Position numbers and translations under genes: made by a program. This document shows, piece after piece, positions 17,644 through 26,848 of a DNA stretch of 64,000 nucleotides; positions within the stretch are counted from its first letter, which is position 1, and each line of letters begins with the position of its first letter. This DNA comes from CAIKBL01 sp050247235 (GTDB taxonomy: Bacteria > Pseudomonadota > Gammaproteobacteria > Ga0077536): contig JBFWUN010000018.1 in NCBI GenBank assembly GCA_050247235.1, positions 8,637 through 72,636 of the forward strand, in the 5' to 3' direction. The notes under the pieces were generated by a model, which had not been told where the DNA came from, searched no databases, and saw only the letters and a program-made list of their open reading frames with translations.

Positions 17644-18162
17644 TCAATGCTTTTTAGGCGCGATGAGCATGACCATTTGTCTACCTTCGAGCTTGGGGTG
17701 CTGTTCAACGATCGCCAGCCCGACCAAATCTGTCTCAACACGTTCAAGCATCTTCGCGCCTAAATCCTGGTGCGCCATCTCTCGACCTCGAAACCGCAAC
17801 GTGATCTTGACTTTGTCCCCGTCCTCTAGAAATCGCTTGACGTTCCGCATCTTGATTTCATAGTCGCCGTCGTCCGTCGCGGGGCGAAGCTTGATTTCCT
17901 TGACCTGGATCTGCTTCTGCTTGCGCTTCGCCGCATGCTTTTTCTTGTTCGCCTCGAACAAGAACTTGCCGAAATCCATAACCCTGCACACCGGAGGGTC
18001 TGCGGTTGGGACGATTTCCACGAGGTCAAGCCCGCTTTCTTGGGCCTGCCGATGGGCTTCCGCGACTGGGACGATGCCGACATTCTGCCCGTCAGCGGCG
18101 ATAAGCCTGACCTGAGTAGCAGAAATCTCCTCGTTGACGCGATTCTTTTTGTCAGAAACGAT
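17644..18162 (-). CDS. infC: Translation initiation factor IF-3 (start codon ATC)
   Basis: IF-3 keeps ribosomal subunits apart and checks start-codon choice. The first in-frame ATG would remove the N-terminal domain, giving only 125 residues. Reading from an ATC at 18160-18162 gives 172 residues, the normal length, beginning with the family-like segment KKNRVNEEISATQVRLIAAD. A perfect AGGAGG lies 8 bases upstream of this ATC, overlapping the thrS stop. infC is known for non-ATG starts that allow IF-3 to repress its own translation, so ATC is the likely true start. The C-terminal domain (from about residue 80) contains KEIKLRPATDDGDYEIKMRN. Confidence 0.93.
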   Translation of the reverse strand: MVSDKKNRVNEEISATQVRLIAADGQNVGIVPVAEAHRQAQESGLDLVEIVPTADPPVCRVMDFGKFLFEANKKKHAAKRKQKQIQVKEIKLRPATDDGDYEIKMRNVKRFLEDGDKVKITLRFRGREMAHQDLGAKMLERVETDLVGLAIVEQHPKLEGRQMVMLIAPKKH

Positions 18163-18170
18163 AGTCCGAT

Positions 18171-18176
18171 CCTCCT
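18171..18176 (-). promoter_or_regulatory. Shine-Dalgarno site that fixes the ATC start of infC
   Basis: The minus strand reads AGGAGG, a full match to the anti-Shine-Dalgarno core. It is spaced 8 nt from the ATC at 18162 and overlaps the thrS stop codon (TAG at 18175-18177), so thrS and infC translation are probably coupled. Confidence 0.85.
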
Positions 18177-20091
18177 ACATCGGGGCGCCGCGGTTCGTAA
18201 TCTCTTCCGAAAGGTGAGAGGCGAAATCCGCAAGGCTCATCGCGCCGAAATCTTCCCCGCCGCGAGTTCGGACCGCTACGATGCGGCCCTCGACCTCGCG
18301 CTCCCCTATGATGAGCAGATATGGGATGCGTTGCAGGGTGTGCTCGCGGATTTTAAGCCCGATTTTCTCGTTTCTCAAGTCCGTGATGGCCCGGAATCCT
18401 TGATTTTCCAAGGTTTCTACGACTTCGGTCGCGTATTCGCCGAACCGTTCCGTGATGCTCAACGCGGCAACTTGCACCGGTGCAAGCCAAGTCGGCAGGA
18501 TCCCTGCGTGGTGCTCGATCAGAATACCGATGAATCTTTCGAGCGAACCTAAGATTGCTCGATGAAGCATCACCGGGGGACGTCGGCTGTTGTCTTCCGC
18601 AACAAACTCCGCACCCAAGCGGACCGGCAGCGAAAAGTCCAGTTGGATTGTGCCGCATTGCCAGACCCGACCGAGTGAGTCCCGTAAGGAGAACTCGATC
18701 TTGGGCCCGTAGAACGCGCCCTCGCCTGGCTGCAGCGTCCACGCCATTCGCTTGCCGTCGAGCGCCAGCCTCAAGGCCGACTCAGCCTTGTCCCAAGTCT
18801 CATCGCTGCCTACGCGTTTCACTGGGCGGGTGGACAATTTGATTTGGATGTCCTCAAACCCGAAGTCCGAGTAAACAGCACGCAGCAAATCGATAAATCG
18901 CGCGACCTCGTCCTGCACCTGCTCTTCAGTACAGAAAATGTGCGCGTCGTCCTGCGTAAACGCCCGCACACGCATCAGCCCATGGAGCGCGCCCGACGGT
19001 TCGTTGCGATGGCAGGAACCGAACTCCGCGAGTCGGAGTGGCAGATCGCGATAGCTCTTGAGTCCCTGATTAAAAATCTGCACGTGTCCCGGACAATTCA
19101 TCGGCTTGACCGCGAACTCACGATCTTCCGAGTCCGTGACGAACATATTCTCGCGAAAATTCTCCCAATGACCCGACTTCTTCCAGAGGGTTGCGTCCAG
19201 GATTTGAGGACAGCGAACTTCGCGGTAACCGTGCCGACGCAGGATACCTCGCAGGTATTGTTCGATCTGTTGCCAAAGAGTCCAGCCGCGTTCATGCCAA
19301 AACGCCATGCCAGGTGCTTCTTCCTGGAAATGAAATAAACCGAGCTGTCTGCCGATTCGGCGATGATCGCGCTTCTCGGCCTCCTCGATGCGTTTCAGAT
19401 AGTCTTCCAGGCCTTTCGCGTCTCCCCATGCAGTTCCATATATCCGCTGGAGCATTTCGTTACGGGAATCGCCCCGCCAATATGCTCCGGCAATCTTAGT
19501 CAGCTTGAAAGCACGTAGCTTGCCTGTGCTTGGTACGTGGGGGCCACGGCACAAATCGGTGAAATCGCCTTGCACGTAAAGAGATATTGCTTCCCCGGCC
19601 GGAATGCTCCGGACAATTTCCGCCTTGTAGTGCTCGCCGAGGGCCTCGAAATAGGCAACCGCATCGTCCCGCGGACATACTCGACGCTCAACTGGCAAAT
19701 CCTGCTTCGCCAGCTCCTGCATCTTGATCTCGATTGCCGCGAGATCATCCGGGGTAAACGGTCGTTCGAAAGCAAAATCGTAATAGAACCCATCCTCGAT
19801 GACGGGCCCAATTGTGACTTGAGCAGTCGGGTACAGAGACTTGACGGCGTGCGCAAGCAGATGCGCAGTGCTGTGGCGAATGACTTCCAGGCCCTCCGCC
19901 TGGTTCCCAGTGACAATGCTGAGGTGGGTATCCCGTTCAATCAGAAAGCTAAGATCGACAAGACGGCCGTCGACGTTTCCGGCGACTGCAGCTTTTGCCA
20001 GGCCGGAGCCGATTGATTTCGCGACAGCGGCAACGGAAACAGCCGAGTCGAAATGCCGGATGGAGCCGTCTGGGAGGGTAATGGCGGGCAT
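18175..20091 (-). CDS. thrS: Threonyl-tRNA synthetase
   Basis: The 638-residue class II synthetase has an N-terminal TGS domain (MPAITLPDGSIRHFDSAVSV), an editing domain with the HSTAHLLAHAVK zinc-like motif, and a catalytic core with KPMNCPGHVQIF and the zinc-site and motif 2/3 elements (MRVRAFTQDDAHIFC, HRAILGSLERFIG). A C-terminal anticodon-binding domain completes it. The ATG at 20091 is chosen because GAGG lies 11 bases upstream; a TTG at 20100 is too close to that site. It heads the thrS-infC-rpmI-rplT-pheST-ihfA series. Confidence 0.98.
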   Translation of the reverse strand: MPAITLPDGSIRHFDSAVSVAAVAKSIGSGLAKAAVAGNVDGRLVDLSFLIERDTHLSIVTGNQAEGLEVIRHSTAHLLAHAVKSLYPTAQVTIGPVIEDGFYYDFAFERPFTPDDLAAIEIKMQELAKQDLPVERRVCPRDDAVAYFEALGEHYKAEIVRSIPAGEAISLYVQGDFTDLCRGPHVPSTGKLRAFKLTKIAGAYWRGDSRNEMLQRIYGTAWGDAKGLEDYLKRIEEAEKRDHRRIGRQLGLFHFQEEAPGMAFWHERGWTLWQQIEQYLRGILRRHGYREVRCPQILDATLWKKSGHWENFRENMFVTDSEDREFAVKPMNCPGHVQIFNQGLKSYRDLPLRLAEFGSCHRNEPSGALHGLMRVRAFTQDDAHIFCTEEQVQDEVARFIDLLRAVYSDFGFEDIQIKLSTRPVKRVGSDETWDKAESALRLALDGKRMAWTLQPGEGAFYGPKIEFSLRDSLGRVWQCGTIQLDFSLPVRLGAEFVAEDNSRRPPVMLHRAILGSLERFIGILIEHHAGILPTWLAPVQVAALSITERFGEYATEVVETLENQGFRAITDLRNEKIGLKIREHTLQRIPYLLIIGEREVEGRIVAVRTRGGEDFGAMSLADFASHLSEEITNRGAPM

Positions 20092-20193
20092 GGGTGTCAA
20101 GACCTCGGTGACCTGTACGAGCGGTCATTTCGCCGAAAGGGTGATTGATTCGCCGCTTGGAGGGGCACTTCGGCACGCATTCGTGCGGGGTTC

Positions 20194-20270
20194 TGGTAGG
20201 CGCGATTGGACTCGAACCAACGACCCCCACCATGTCAAGGTGGTGCTCTAACCAGCTGAGCTACGCGCCT
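20194..20270 (-). tRNA. tRNA-Val (anticodon GAC)
   Basis: The 77-nt minus-strand cloverleaf has acceptor strands AGGCGCG and CGCGCCT, anticodon stem CCACC/GGTGG with loop TTGACAT (anticodon GAC), T arm GTTGGTTCGAGTCCAAT, and an encoded CCA. It lies between uvrB and thrS in the same direction. Confidence 0.96.
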
Positions 20271-20310
20271 GTCGTCAATTGAGGGCGCGAGGATAGCCGA
20301 AAATGACCGC

Positions 20311-22335
20311 TCAGACCAGCGGGCTCGGCATCTCCAGGTAAGTAGCCTTGAGGGTTTGAATCTCGTCGCGCAGACGAGCCGCTTCCTCGAACTCGAGATC
20401 TCGGGCCCGAACGAACATTTCGCCCTCCAGCTTGCGGATCCGCGACGCTACCTGCTCCGGCGTGAGACTCCCGTAGACTTCAATCGCCTCGGCTACACGG
20501 CGCGTCGGAGAGCGCCGCCCGGAGCCCGGGGTCGAGTACGCTCCTTCCATCACGTCGGCGACGCTCTTTTGAATCCCGGTCGGGGTTATGCCGTATTGCT
20601 GGTTGAAAGCCACCTGTACGGCGCGTCGACGCTCCATCTCAGCCAACGCTCGCGTCATCGAACCGGTTTCCTGCTCGGCATACAGGATTGCCCTTCCTGA
20701 AAGATTTCTCGCGGCGCGCCCGACAGTCTGGATTAATGAGCGGTCGGAGCGCAGGAACCCTTCCTTATCTGCGTCGAGTATCGCCACGAGCGCCACTTCC
20801 GGAATATCAAGCCCTTCGCGCAACAAGTTGATACCGACCAGCACGTCGAACTCACCAAGTCGCAGGTCTCGAATGATCTCCACTCGTTCCACGGTATCGA
20901 TATCGGAATGCAGGTACCGGACACTCACGCCATGCTCGGAAAGATAGTCAGTCAAGTCCTCCGCCATCCGCTTGGTCAGCGTCGTGACCAGGATGCGTTC
21001 TCCTCGCGCCGCTGTTCTCCTGATTTCGGAGAGCAGATCATCGACCTGCGTCGATGCCGGTCGGATTTCGACGTCCGGGTCGATGAGTCCGGTTGGACGT
21101 ACCACCAGTTCCACGACCTGTCCCGCCCTCTCCGACTCGTACGGTCCAGGTGTTGCCGACACGAATATCGTCTGAGGTGCAAACTTCTCCCACTCGTCGA
21201 ACCGCAGGGGCCGATTGTCCAGCGCACACGGAAGTCTGAACCCGTACTCGACCAGATTCTCTTTGCGTGCCCGATCTCCCCGGTACATACCCCCGAGTTG
21301 CGGGATGGTTACATGACTTTCGTCCACTACCAGCAACGTATCTGGCGGCAAGTATTCAAACAGTGTCGGGGGCGGTTCTCCCGGTTTGCGTCCCGACAGG
21401 TGGCGTGAGTAGTTCTCGATTCCCGAGCAATAGCCGATTTCGGCCATCATCTCGATGTCGAATCGGGTACGTTGCTCTAAACGCTGTGCCTCGACGAGTT
21501 TGCCCATCTCGCGCAGTTCGGCGAGCCGGACACGAAGTTCCTCCCGGATTGCATCAATCGCGCCGAGAATCGTTTCGCGGCTGGTCACATAGTGTGACTT
21601 GGGATAGACGGTGAATCGTGGCAGCTGTCGCGTCACTTCCCCTGTCAATGGATCGAATTGGGACAGTGCTTCGATGTCGTCATCGAACATTTGCACGCGG
21701 AGCGCATCCCGCTCAGATTCCGCCGGATAAATGTCGATGACATCTCCGCGTACGCGGTAGTTTCCACGCGCGAGCTCCACGTCATTGCGTGTGTACTGCA
21801 ACTCGGTAAGGCGCTTCAGAATCTGCCGTTGTGTCATGCGGTCACCACGACGCAAATGCAGAACCATCGCGTGATATTCACCCGGGTCTCCGAGTCCGTA
21901 AATCGAAGAAACCGTCGCGACGATGATGGTATCTGATCTTTCGAGAAGGGCCTTCGTCGCCGATAGTCGCATCTGCTCGATGTGATCGTTGATGGACGCG
22001 TCTTTTTCGATGTAGGTATCCGACGCCGGCACGTATGCTTCGGGCTGGTAGTAATCGTAGTAGGAAACGAAGTACTCGACAGCGTTCTTCGGAAAGAACT
22101 CGCGCATTTCGCCGTAAAGTTGGGCCGCGAGCGTTTTGTTCGGGGCTAGAATCAACGCGGGTCGCTGGATAATCTGGATTACATTCGCGATGGTAAAGGT
22201 CTTGCCGGAACCTGTGACGCCCAGCAGCGTCTGATGGGCGAGCCCGTTCTCCAGCCCCGCAACGAGCTGCTTTATCGCGGTGGGCTGCCCGCCCGCCGGG
22301 GCGAAATCGGACACGAGTTCAAAACGAGCCTGCAT
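20311..22335 (-). CDS. uvrB: Excinuclease ABC subunit B
   Basis: The 674-residue nucleotide excision repair protein takes damaged DNA from UvrA and recruits UvrC. It has Walker A GVTGSGKTF, the beta-hairpin region YYDYYQPEAYVP, helicase motif DESHVTIPQ, motifs V/VI (INLLREGLDIPEV, QTVGRAARN) and a C-terminal UVR domain (IRKLEGEMFVRARDLEFEEA). Length and motifs are complete. It lies between tRNA-Asn (opposite strand) and tRNA-Val. Confidence 0.98.
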   Translation of the reverse strand: MQARFELVSDFAPAGGQPTAIKQLVAGLENGLAHQTLLGVTGSGKTFTIANVIQIIQRPALILAPNKTLAAQLYGEMREFFPKNAVEYFVSYYDYYQPEAYVPASDTYIEKDASINDHIEQMRLSATKALLERSDTIIVATVSSIYGLGDPGEYHAMVLHLRRGDRMTQRQILKRLTELQYTRNDVELARGNYRVRGDVIDIYPAESERDALRVQMFDDDIEALSQFDPLTGEVTRQLPRFTVYPKSHYVTSRETILGAIDAIREELRVRLAELREMGKLVEAQRLEQRTRFDIEMMAEIGYCSGIENYSRHLSGRKPGEPPPTLFEYLPPDTLLVVDESHVTIPQLGGMYRGDRARKENLVEYGFRLPCALDNRPLRFDEWEKFAPQTIFVSATPGPYESERAGQVVELVVRPTGLIDPDVEIRPASTQVDDLLSEIRRTAARGERILVTTLTKRMAEDLTDYLSEHGVSVRYLHSDIDTVERVEIIRDLRLGEFDVLVGINLLREGLDIPEVALVAILDADKEGFLRSDRSLIQTVGRAARNLSGRAILYAEQETGSMTRALAEMERRRAVQVAFNQQYGITPTGIQKSVADVMEGAYSTPGSGRRSPTRRVAEAIEVYGSLTPEQVASRIRKLEGEMFVRARDLEFEEAARLRDEIQTLKATYLEMPSPLV

Positions 22336-22434
22336 TGCTTTTCTCTACGTACAGCTGGCGACCCGCAAGCTTCCGTGCAGGCCGACTGATTGACCGACCG
22401 TCAAGCCCCCATTACCATGTGCCGCCTTCAATGT

Positions 22435-22510
<76 letters not shown>

Positions 22511-22968
22511 TTCTAAGCGGTAACCGGACTACTGATATCCGGTACGCCTGCCGTGCATCTCGGCGTGCCGTTCGGGATTCCTGAGCAGCCCGCCGTCGGG
22601 TCACAGACTCCCATCGGTCCGGAACTCACAGCCCATGAGGACAGGCCGGTAGCCCCGAGCGCGTTCTGAGTTCTGGCCCTGCGCGCGAATGGCCGCCATT
22701 CAGATCGGTCATCAATTCGGGCGCCGCACGGCTGAAGTTCCCTCTTCTCAGCTTGGACCGCCAAGCTCGCACTCGCCAGTGCCCGACTGCGTGATACTCC
22801 GCCGAATTCGGCTGCATAGCCCCTTCCGTGACGGCAACTTGCGAACGTCACAGACCCGCCCAGGAAGATTTGCCAAGACTTAGCTCCACGTGTCCGCCGC
22901 GTGGTGGCGGTTTTGCGTATCTCAAGCCAGTTCAGGCAACCCGCGAGGCTTCCGAACCCAGCACCGCG
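22511..22968. other. 458-bp intergenic region without a supported gene
   Basis: This stretch lies between tRNA-Asn and the convergent mechanosensitive-channel gene. Short open frames exist on both strands but none has a family match or clear ribosome site. Two hairpins are visible: ACCGGA/TCCGGT at 22523-22543 just after the tRNA, without a U-tract, and CCGCC/GGCGG followed by TTTT at 22894-22914, which could end plus-strand transcripts. Confidence 0.5.
22894..22914 (+). terminator. Possible weak terminator
   Basis: CCGCC and GGCGG pair around a 7-nt loop (GCGTGGT), followed by TTTT. It would stop plus-strand transcription from the tRNA-Asn side before it runs into the end of the convergent channel gene. 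The stem is short. Confidence 0.35.
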
Positions 22969-25900
22969 TCAAACGGACTGAGGCAATTCTCCCGAGCGGA
23001 TGTGTATATCGCGCTGCGGGAACGGGATCTCGATGCCGTGTTCACGAAACGCATGGTAGATGCGGGTGTTGAGTTCATGCCGTACATCTCCGCGGTATCT
23101 CAACTCCTCGGCGTGCACCGCCAGCTCCAGGGTCAACGCGCTATCCCCGAACCCCGTCAAGCTGGCGAGCGGAGCCGGATCGCGCATTACCTTGGGATGC
23201 GAACCGGCGATCTCGATCAGGAGACGAACCGCGCGTTCGACATCGGCGCCATACGCGATCCCGATTTGCAGTACGACTCGCGTCACCTGGTCACTCAACG
23301 TCCAGTTCACGAAACGATCGGTGATGAACGTCTTGTTCGGAACCACGATCTCCTTGTTGTCCGCATCCTTGATCGTCGTAGCCCGAATGCGGATCCGGGT
23401 CACTTGTCCGGTCATGCTATCAATCGTCACGACGTCTCCAACACGTATCGGACGTTCGAAAAGCAGGATTAGCCCTGAAATAAAATTGGCGAATATCTCC
23501 TGCAGACCGAACCCTAGGCCGACACCCAGTGCGGCAACCAGCCATTGCACCTGCGACCAACGCATGCCTAGCGTGCTGAGGACGATGCTGAGACCCAGGG
23601 CGACGATTGCGTACTGCAGAAGGCTGGTGACCGCATACCGACTCCCACGGGTGACGTGCAGGCGCTGCAACACGCTGAACTCGAGCAGACCAGGCAGGTT
23701 ACGAAATGCCATCATCGTCACCAGGGCAAACAGCGCTGCCATGAACACGCTAGTCAGTGTGATCGATTGCAGCGTCGTCGCTCCGGTCGCATCCTTCACG
23801 GAGATGCTCCACAGGTTCACGCTGTCGAACACCGACAGTGCGGGCAAAACATCGTGCCAGACTGCGATTAGTCCCAGGGCAAGCGACCAACCGATTACGT
23901 TCTGAACCACCTGTCTGGCCTGCGCATCGAACTTGGCGATTTGCGCGGGTTCCGGCACGGGTTCATTCTCGCCCGCCGTCCTCATCGCCTCTTCGGTGCG
24001 CATCCGCGCTGCCGCGATCCGCAACCATCGAAGTGCGACCCGATAGCCCACGACAGCCAGGGCCACGATCATTCCACTCAACAGGAAATAGCGGGAAAGC
24101 TCAGCCGCCGCGTAGTGGTAGCCAACCGCGGACAAGAGCGCAAATCCAAGCGGCGGCGCGATGACAAAAATCCGCCAGGCCGGCCTCGCCGCCTCGATCA
24201 ACGGATTGAATGCCATTCGAGCGAGCGGATTGCCGCGTCGATTGAGCCAGATCACGAACGCGAGCAGGCTGAGCATTGCCACCGCAAACAAGACTCTCGC
24301 GACGCCGCTCTGGGCGGTCGAGCCCACTTGCCAATCGAAATTCAAGGCGAGCGCGTACGTGGGTACGAAAACCCTTGCGAACGTCTTCCAGGCGGCGCGT
24401 GTCCGACGCACACTTTCTGATTCGACGCCGAGATGGGCGACGAAGAGGCCGTTCTCTCCGAGTGCCGCTTGCCACCAGAGCGCGCAGAACTGCAACACCG
24501 CGCCGAACTTGAGTGTTTGCGCCAGTGTAAGGGCGAGCGGGGATGCGTTTGGACTCATTTGAAGCAGTGTGGACAACACGTACCAGAGCAGTGGAGGTGG
24601 CGACGCCATCAGCAGCATCACGAACATCGCGGCGAGGGTATCCCTCGCGCGTTCTGCTTCCGCGCGAAGTTGTCTCTCCGCGAGAAGGCCGAGCGATGCA
24701 CGCAATCGACTTCGCAGGTGGAATGCGAAAGCGACCGTGGCAATCAATCCAAGTACCCGAAGCGGCCTGTCACGAGCCACCTCCGCCACTCCGTTCCAGA
24801 TTGCCGTCCAGGGCCGAAAGTCCAGCAACCGTCCGAATATTGTCGCGCACTCGCGCAGCATCTCGCTCGACCATGGGGAAGCATTGGGAATCCACAGCAA
24901 CCGCTGATCCAGCAGCTCCCTGTAGGCAGTTACGGTCTGGGTCAGCCGCTGCAGCTCGCTTTCCGCCGCGTCCAGCATGCGCAGGTACGTCGAATAATTC
25001 GTGTCCAGACTCCGCAGCAGTGATTCCTGAGCGTCGAGCCGATTGCGAATCTCTGCGACGACCTCCGGCGACACACTCGCACCAGCGAGGTCCGCATCCT
25101 GACGCGCAACAGGATCCTGACGGGTAACCGCGAGTGCACGCAGCTGTTCCTCGATTTCGATTCGACGGAGGCTCACGCGGGTGACTTCGTCGGCGTTCGC
25201 AGTGGCCTCCCGGCGCAACTCGCCTATTCGCGGCAGCCGACGGCGTTGATCGACCAGCACACGCCCCAATACGGACGAAGCCCCGGCAACCTGCAGTCGC
25301 TGACGCGATGTCTCGAAGTCGCTGCTGAGTCGCTGCCGCTGGTCCGCGATCGCTGCACGTCGCCGCACGACCTCCGATTGCGCCTTCAGGAGCTGCGCGA
25401 GTTCTTCGCCCTGTCGTATGCTGTCCTCCGCAATCACGCGCACCCAGGGGTGCAGGTCCCCTAAGTCACCCCCGGGCGTCCGGGCACCCGCCTGCGCATC
25501 TGGAATTGACGCCTCACGTCGTTCGATCAGGAGTTCCTCGAGCGCGGTCATGCGGGCGGAGAGCCGCTCAAGGTTGAGCAACGCGGCTTCCCGCCGTAGC
25601 CCGGTGATTTCCCGCAGCTCCTCATGGCCGAGCAGCTCCTGTTCCAGCGCATCCAGTTCGCTCTGGCGGGCTTCGACTTCGGAAGCGAAAGCGACCAGCC
25701 GGGCCCGCGTCAGCGGGTCGGAACTTCCTTCGGATATCTGGCTCATCACAGCCGCGAGCTGGGTCAGTCTCGCGGTTGCCGCCGCCTTCTCCCCTGCAAT
25801 TTCGCCTGGGCGTCCCGTCAGCGTCCGCAGTTTGAGCTCTTGCGCGCTGAGCTTGCCCTCCATCGACGCTCGCTCCGAACGCGTGAGCTCAAGCAGGTTC

Positions 25901-26253
25901 TCGAGCGCTGTCGCGTCGAGCGTCCGCTCGCGCTGGGTAATCGGCGGCGTTGCCTTGAGTCGCGCGAGTTCCGCAATCTCGTCAGCCAGTTTGCGCCGCG
26001 TCTCAGGCTGGCGGGCGGCAGCCTTGCGCAGGCTCTCCAGCCTGGCCTGGCTCGCGATCCGACTTTCGATCGATGCCCTCGCCTGTGCATGGAGCTGCTC
26101 GATTTGCTGCCGAAGCGCCGGATCGGCAACTTGCACAACGGCTTCGGCCTTGCGGGCTTCGATTTCCTCGACGGTCATTGCCCGCACCGAGGTCACCCAT
26201 GCGCAGAGCGACATCAGCGCGAGGAGAACAGCCGGGAATCTGGCAGAATGCAT
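22969..26253 (-). CDS. MscK/KefA-like mechanosensitive channel
   Basis: The large 1094-residue protein has a signal peptide (about 1-25) and a long periplasmic coiled-coil domain (about 30-470). A set of roughly eight or more membrane helices follows, then a C-terminal MscS core with pore helix QWLVAALGVGLGFGLQEIFA and cytoplasmic beta domain FERPIRVGDVVTIDSMTGQV. It ends with the MscS C-terminal domain (GIEIPFPQRDIHI). Such proteins release solutes under hypo-osmotic stress. Size and layout fit MscK/KefA or the related MscM/YjeP group; separating them needs an alignment, so no symbol is given. Confidence 0.88.
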   Translation of the reverse strand: MHSARFPAVLLALMSLCAWVTSVRAMTVEEIEARKAEAVVQVADPALRQQIEQLHAQARASIESRIASQARLESLRKAAARQPETRRKLADEIAELARLKATPPITQRERTLDATALENLLELTRSERASMEGKLSAQELKLRTLTGRPGEIAGEKAAATARLTQLAAVMSQISEGSSDPLTRARLVAFASEVEARQSELDALEQELLGHEELREITGLRREAALLNLERLSARMTALEELLIERREASIPDAQAGARTPGGDLGDLHPWVRVIAEDSIRQGEELAQLLKAQSEVVRRRAAIADQRQRLSSDFETSRQRLQVAGASSVLGRVLVDQRRRLPRIGELRREATANADEVTRVSLRRIEIEEQLRALAVTRQDPVARQDADLAGASVSPEVVAEIRNRLDAQESLLRSLDTNYSTYLRMLDAAESELQRLTQTVTAYRELLDQRLLWIPNASPWSSEMLRECATIFGRLLDFRPWTAIWNGVAEVARDRPLRVLGLIATVAFAFHLRSRLRASLGLLAERQLRAEAERARDTLAAMFVMLLMASPPPLLWYVLSTLLQMSPNASPLALTLAQTLKFGAVLQFCALWWQAALGENGLFVAHLGVESESVRRTRAAWKTFARVFVPTYALALNFDWQVGSTAQSGVARVLFAVAMLSLLAFVIWLNRRGNPLARMAFNPLIEAARPAWRIFVIAPPLGFALLSAVGYHYAAAELSRYFLLSGMIVALAVVGYRVALRWLRIAAARMRTEEAMRTAGENEPVPEPAQIAKFDAQARQVVQNVIGWSLALGLIAVWHDVLPALSVFDSVNLWSISVKDATGATTLQSITLTSVFMAALFALVTMMAFRNLPGLLEFSVLQRLHVTRGSRYAVTSLLQYAIVALGLSIVLSTLGMRWSQVQWLVAALGVGLGFGLQEIFANFISGLILLFERPIRVGDVVTIDSMTGQVTRIRIRATTIKDADNKEIVVPNKTFITDRFVNWTLSDQVTRVVLQIGIAYGADVERAVRLLIEIAGSHPKVMRDPAPLASLTGFGDSALTLELAVHAEELRYRGDVRHELNTRIYHAFREHGIEIPFPQRDIHIRSGELPQSV

Positions 26254-26323
26254 GCACCTTACCTGGGTTCAGAACCGTCGGGGCGCAGTCTAACAAAGCT
26301 GCATCCGGGGATACGCTTCGGAT

Positions 26324-26848
26324 ATGCAATCGGCTGACCGAGTGAAGAACATACGCGCACGCAATATTGCACCGTGGATCACGTTGGTGGCCGCCGCGGG
26401 TGCGTTCGCGCTGGAACCGAGCGGCTTCGTGCCACCCGAATTCCTGGTCGGCCCACAGGTCACGCGGGCCGCGAGCGGCAATACCTACAGCTTCACGGGT
26501 CGTGCGCCGCACCCAGACGCGCGGCTGCAATTCACACGCGTCGAAATACCCTCCAGGGCGCCAGCCCATGACGGGGTGTTCTGCGCGCGTGCCTTCCTGA
26601 ACGAAGTTGGCTCCCACGCGACGGGCTTCTTCGTGCAGCCGGACCGAACCGCCCTGACGCTCGCGGGGATAACCTTCGCAACTTACCGATGGACCGGGCG
26701 GCTCGCTGGCGACGCGACGACCGGAATCGTTGCCTGCGGGGTGACCGGCGAGCATTACGTGGCGATTACATTCCAGGATGCGCTACCGCGGGCTGCCCGA
26801 AGCTTTCCGGCCATTCGCGCACGACTGTCGAGGCTCGTATTCAAATGA
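26324..26848 (+). CDS. Hypothetical exported protein
   Basis: The 174-residue protein has a hydrophobic N-terminal segment (NIAPWITLVAAAGAFA) that looks like a signal peptide. The rest is mostly beta-strand-like, with two cysteines in the mature part. I do not recognise a family. Its stop overlaps the start of the next gene by 4 bp (ATGA), so it is translationally coupled to the queuosine-precursor transporter. It is divergent from the MscK-like gene, with 70 bp for two promoters. Confidence 0.65.
   Translation: MQSADRVKNIRARNIAPWITLVAAAGAFALEPSGFVPPEFLVGPQVTRAASGNTYSFTGRAPHPDARLQFTRVEIPSRAPAHDGVFCARAFLNEVGSHATGFFVQPDRTALTLAGITFATYRWTGRLAGDATTGIVACGVTGEHYVAITFQDALPRAARSFPAIRARLSRLVFK

Noticed and set aside
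17644..18021. Short infC frame starting at an ATG
   Set aside because: It would lack the IF-3 N-terminal domain. The ATC at 18162 with a perfect ribosome site restores normal length.
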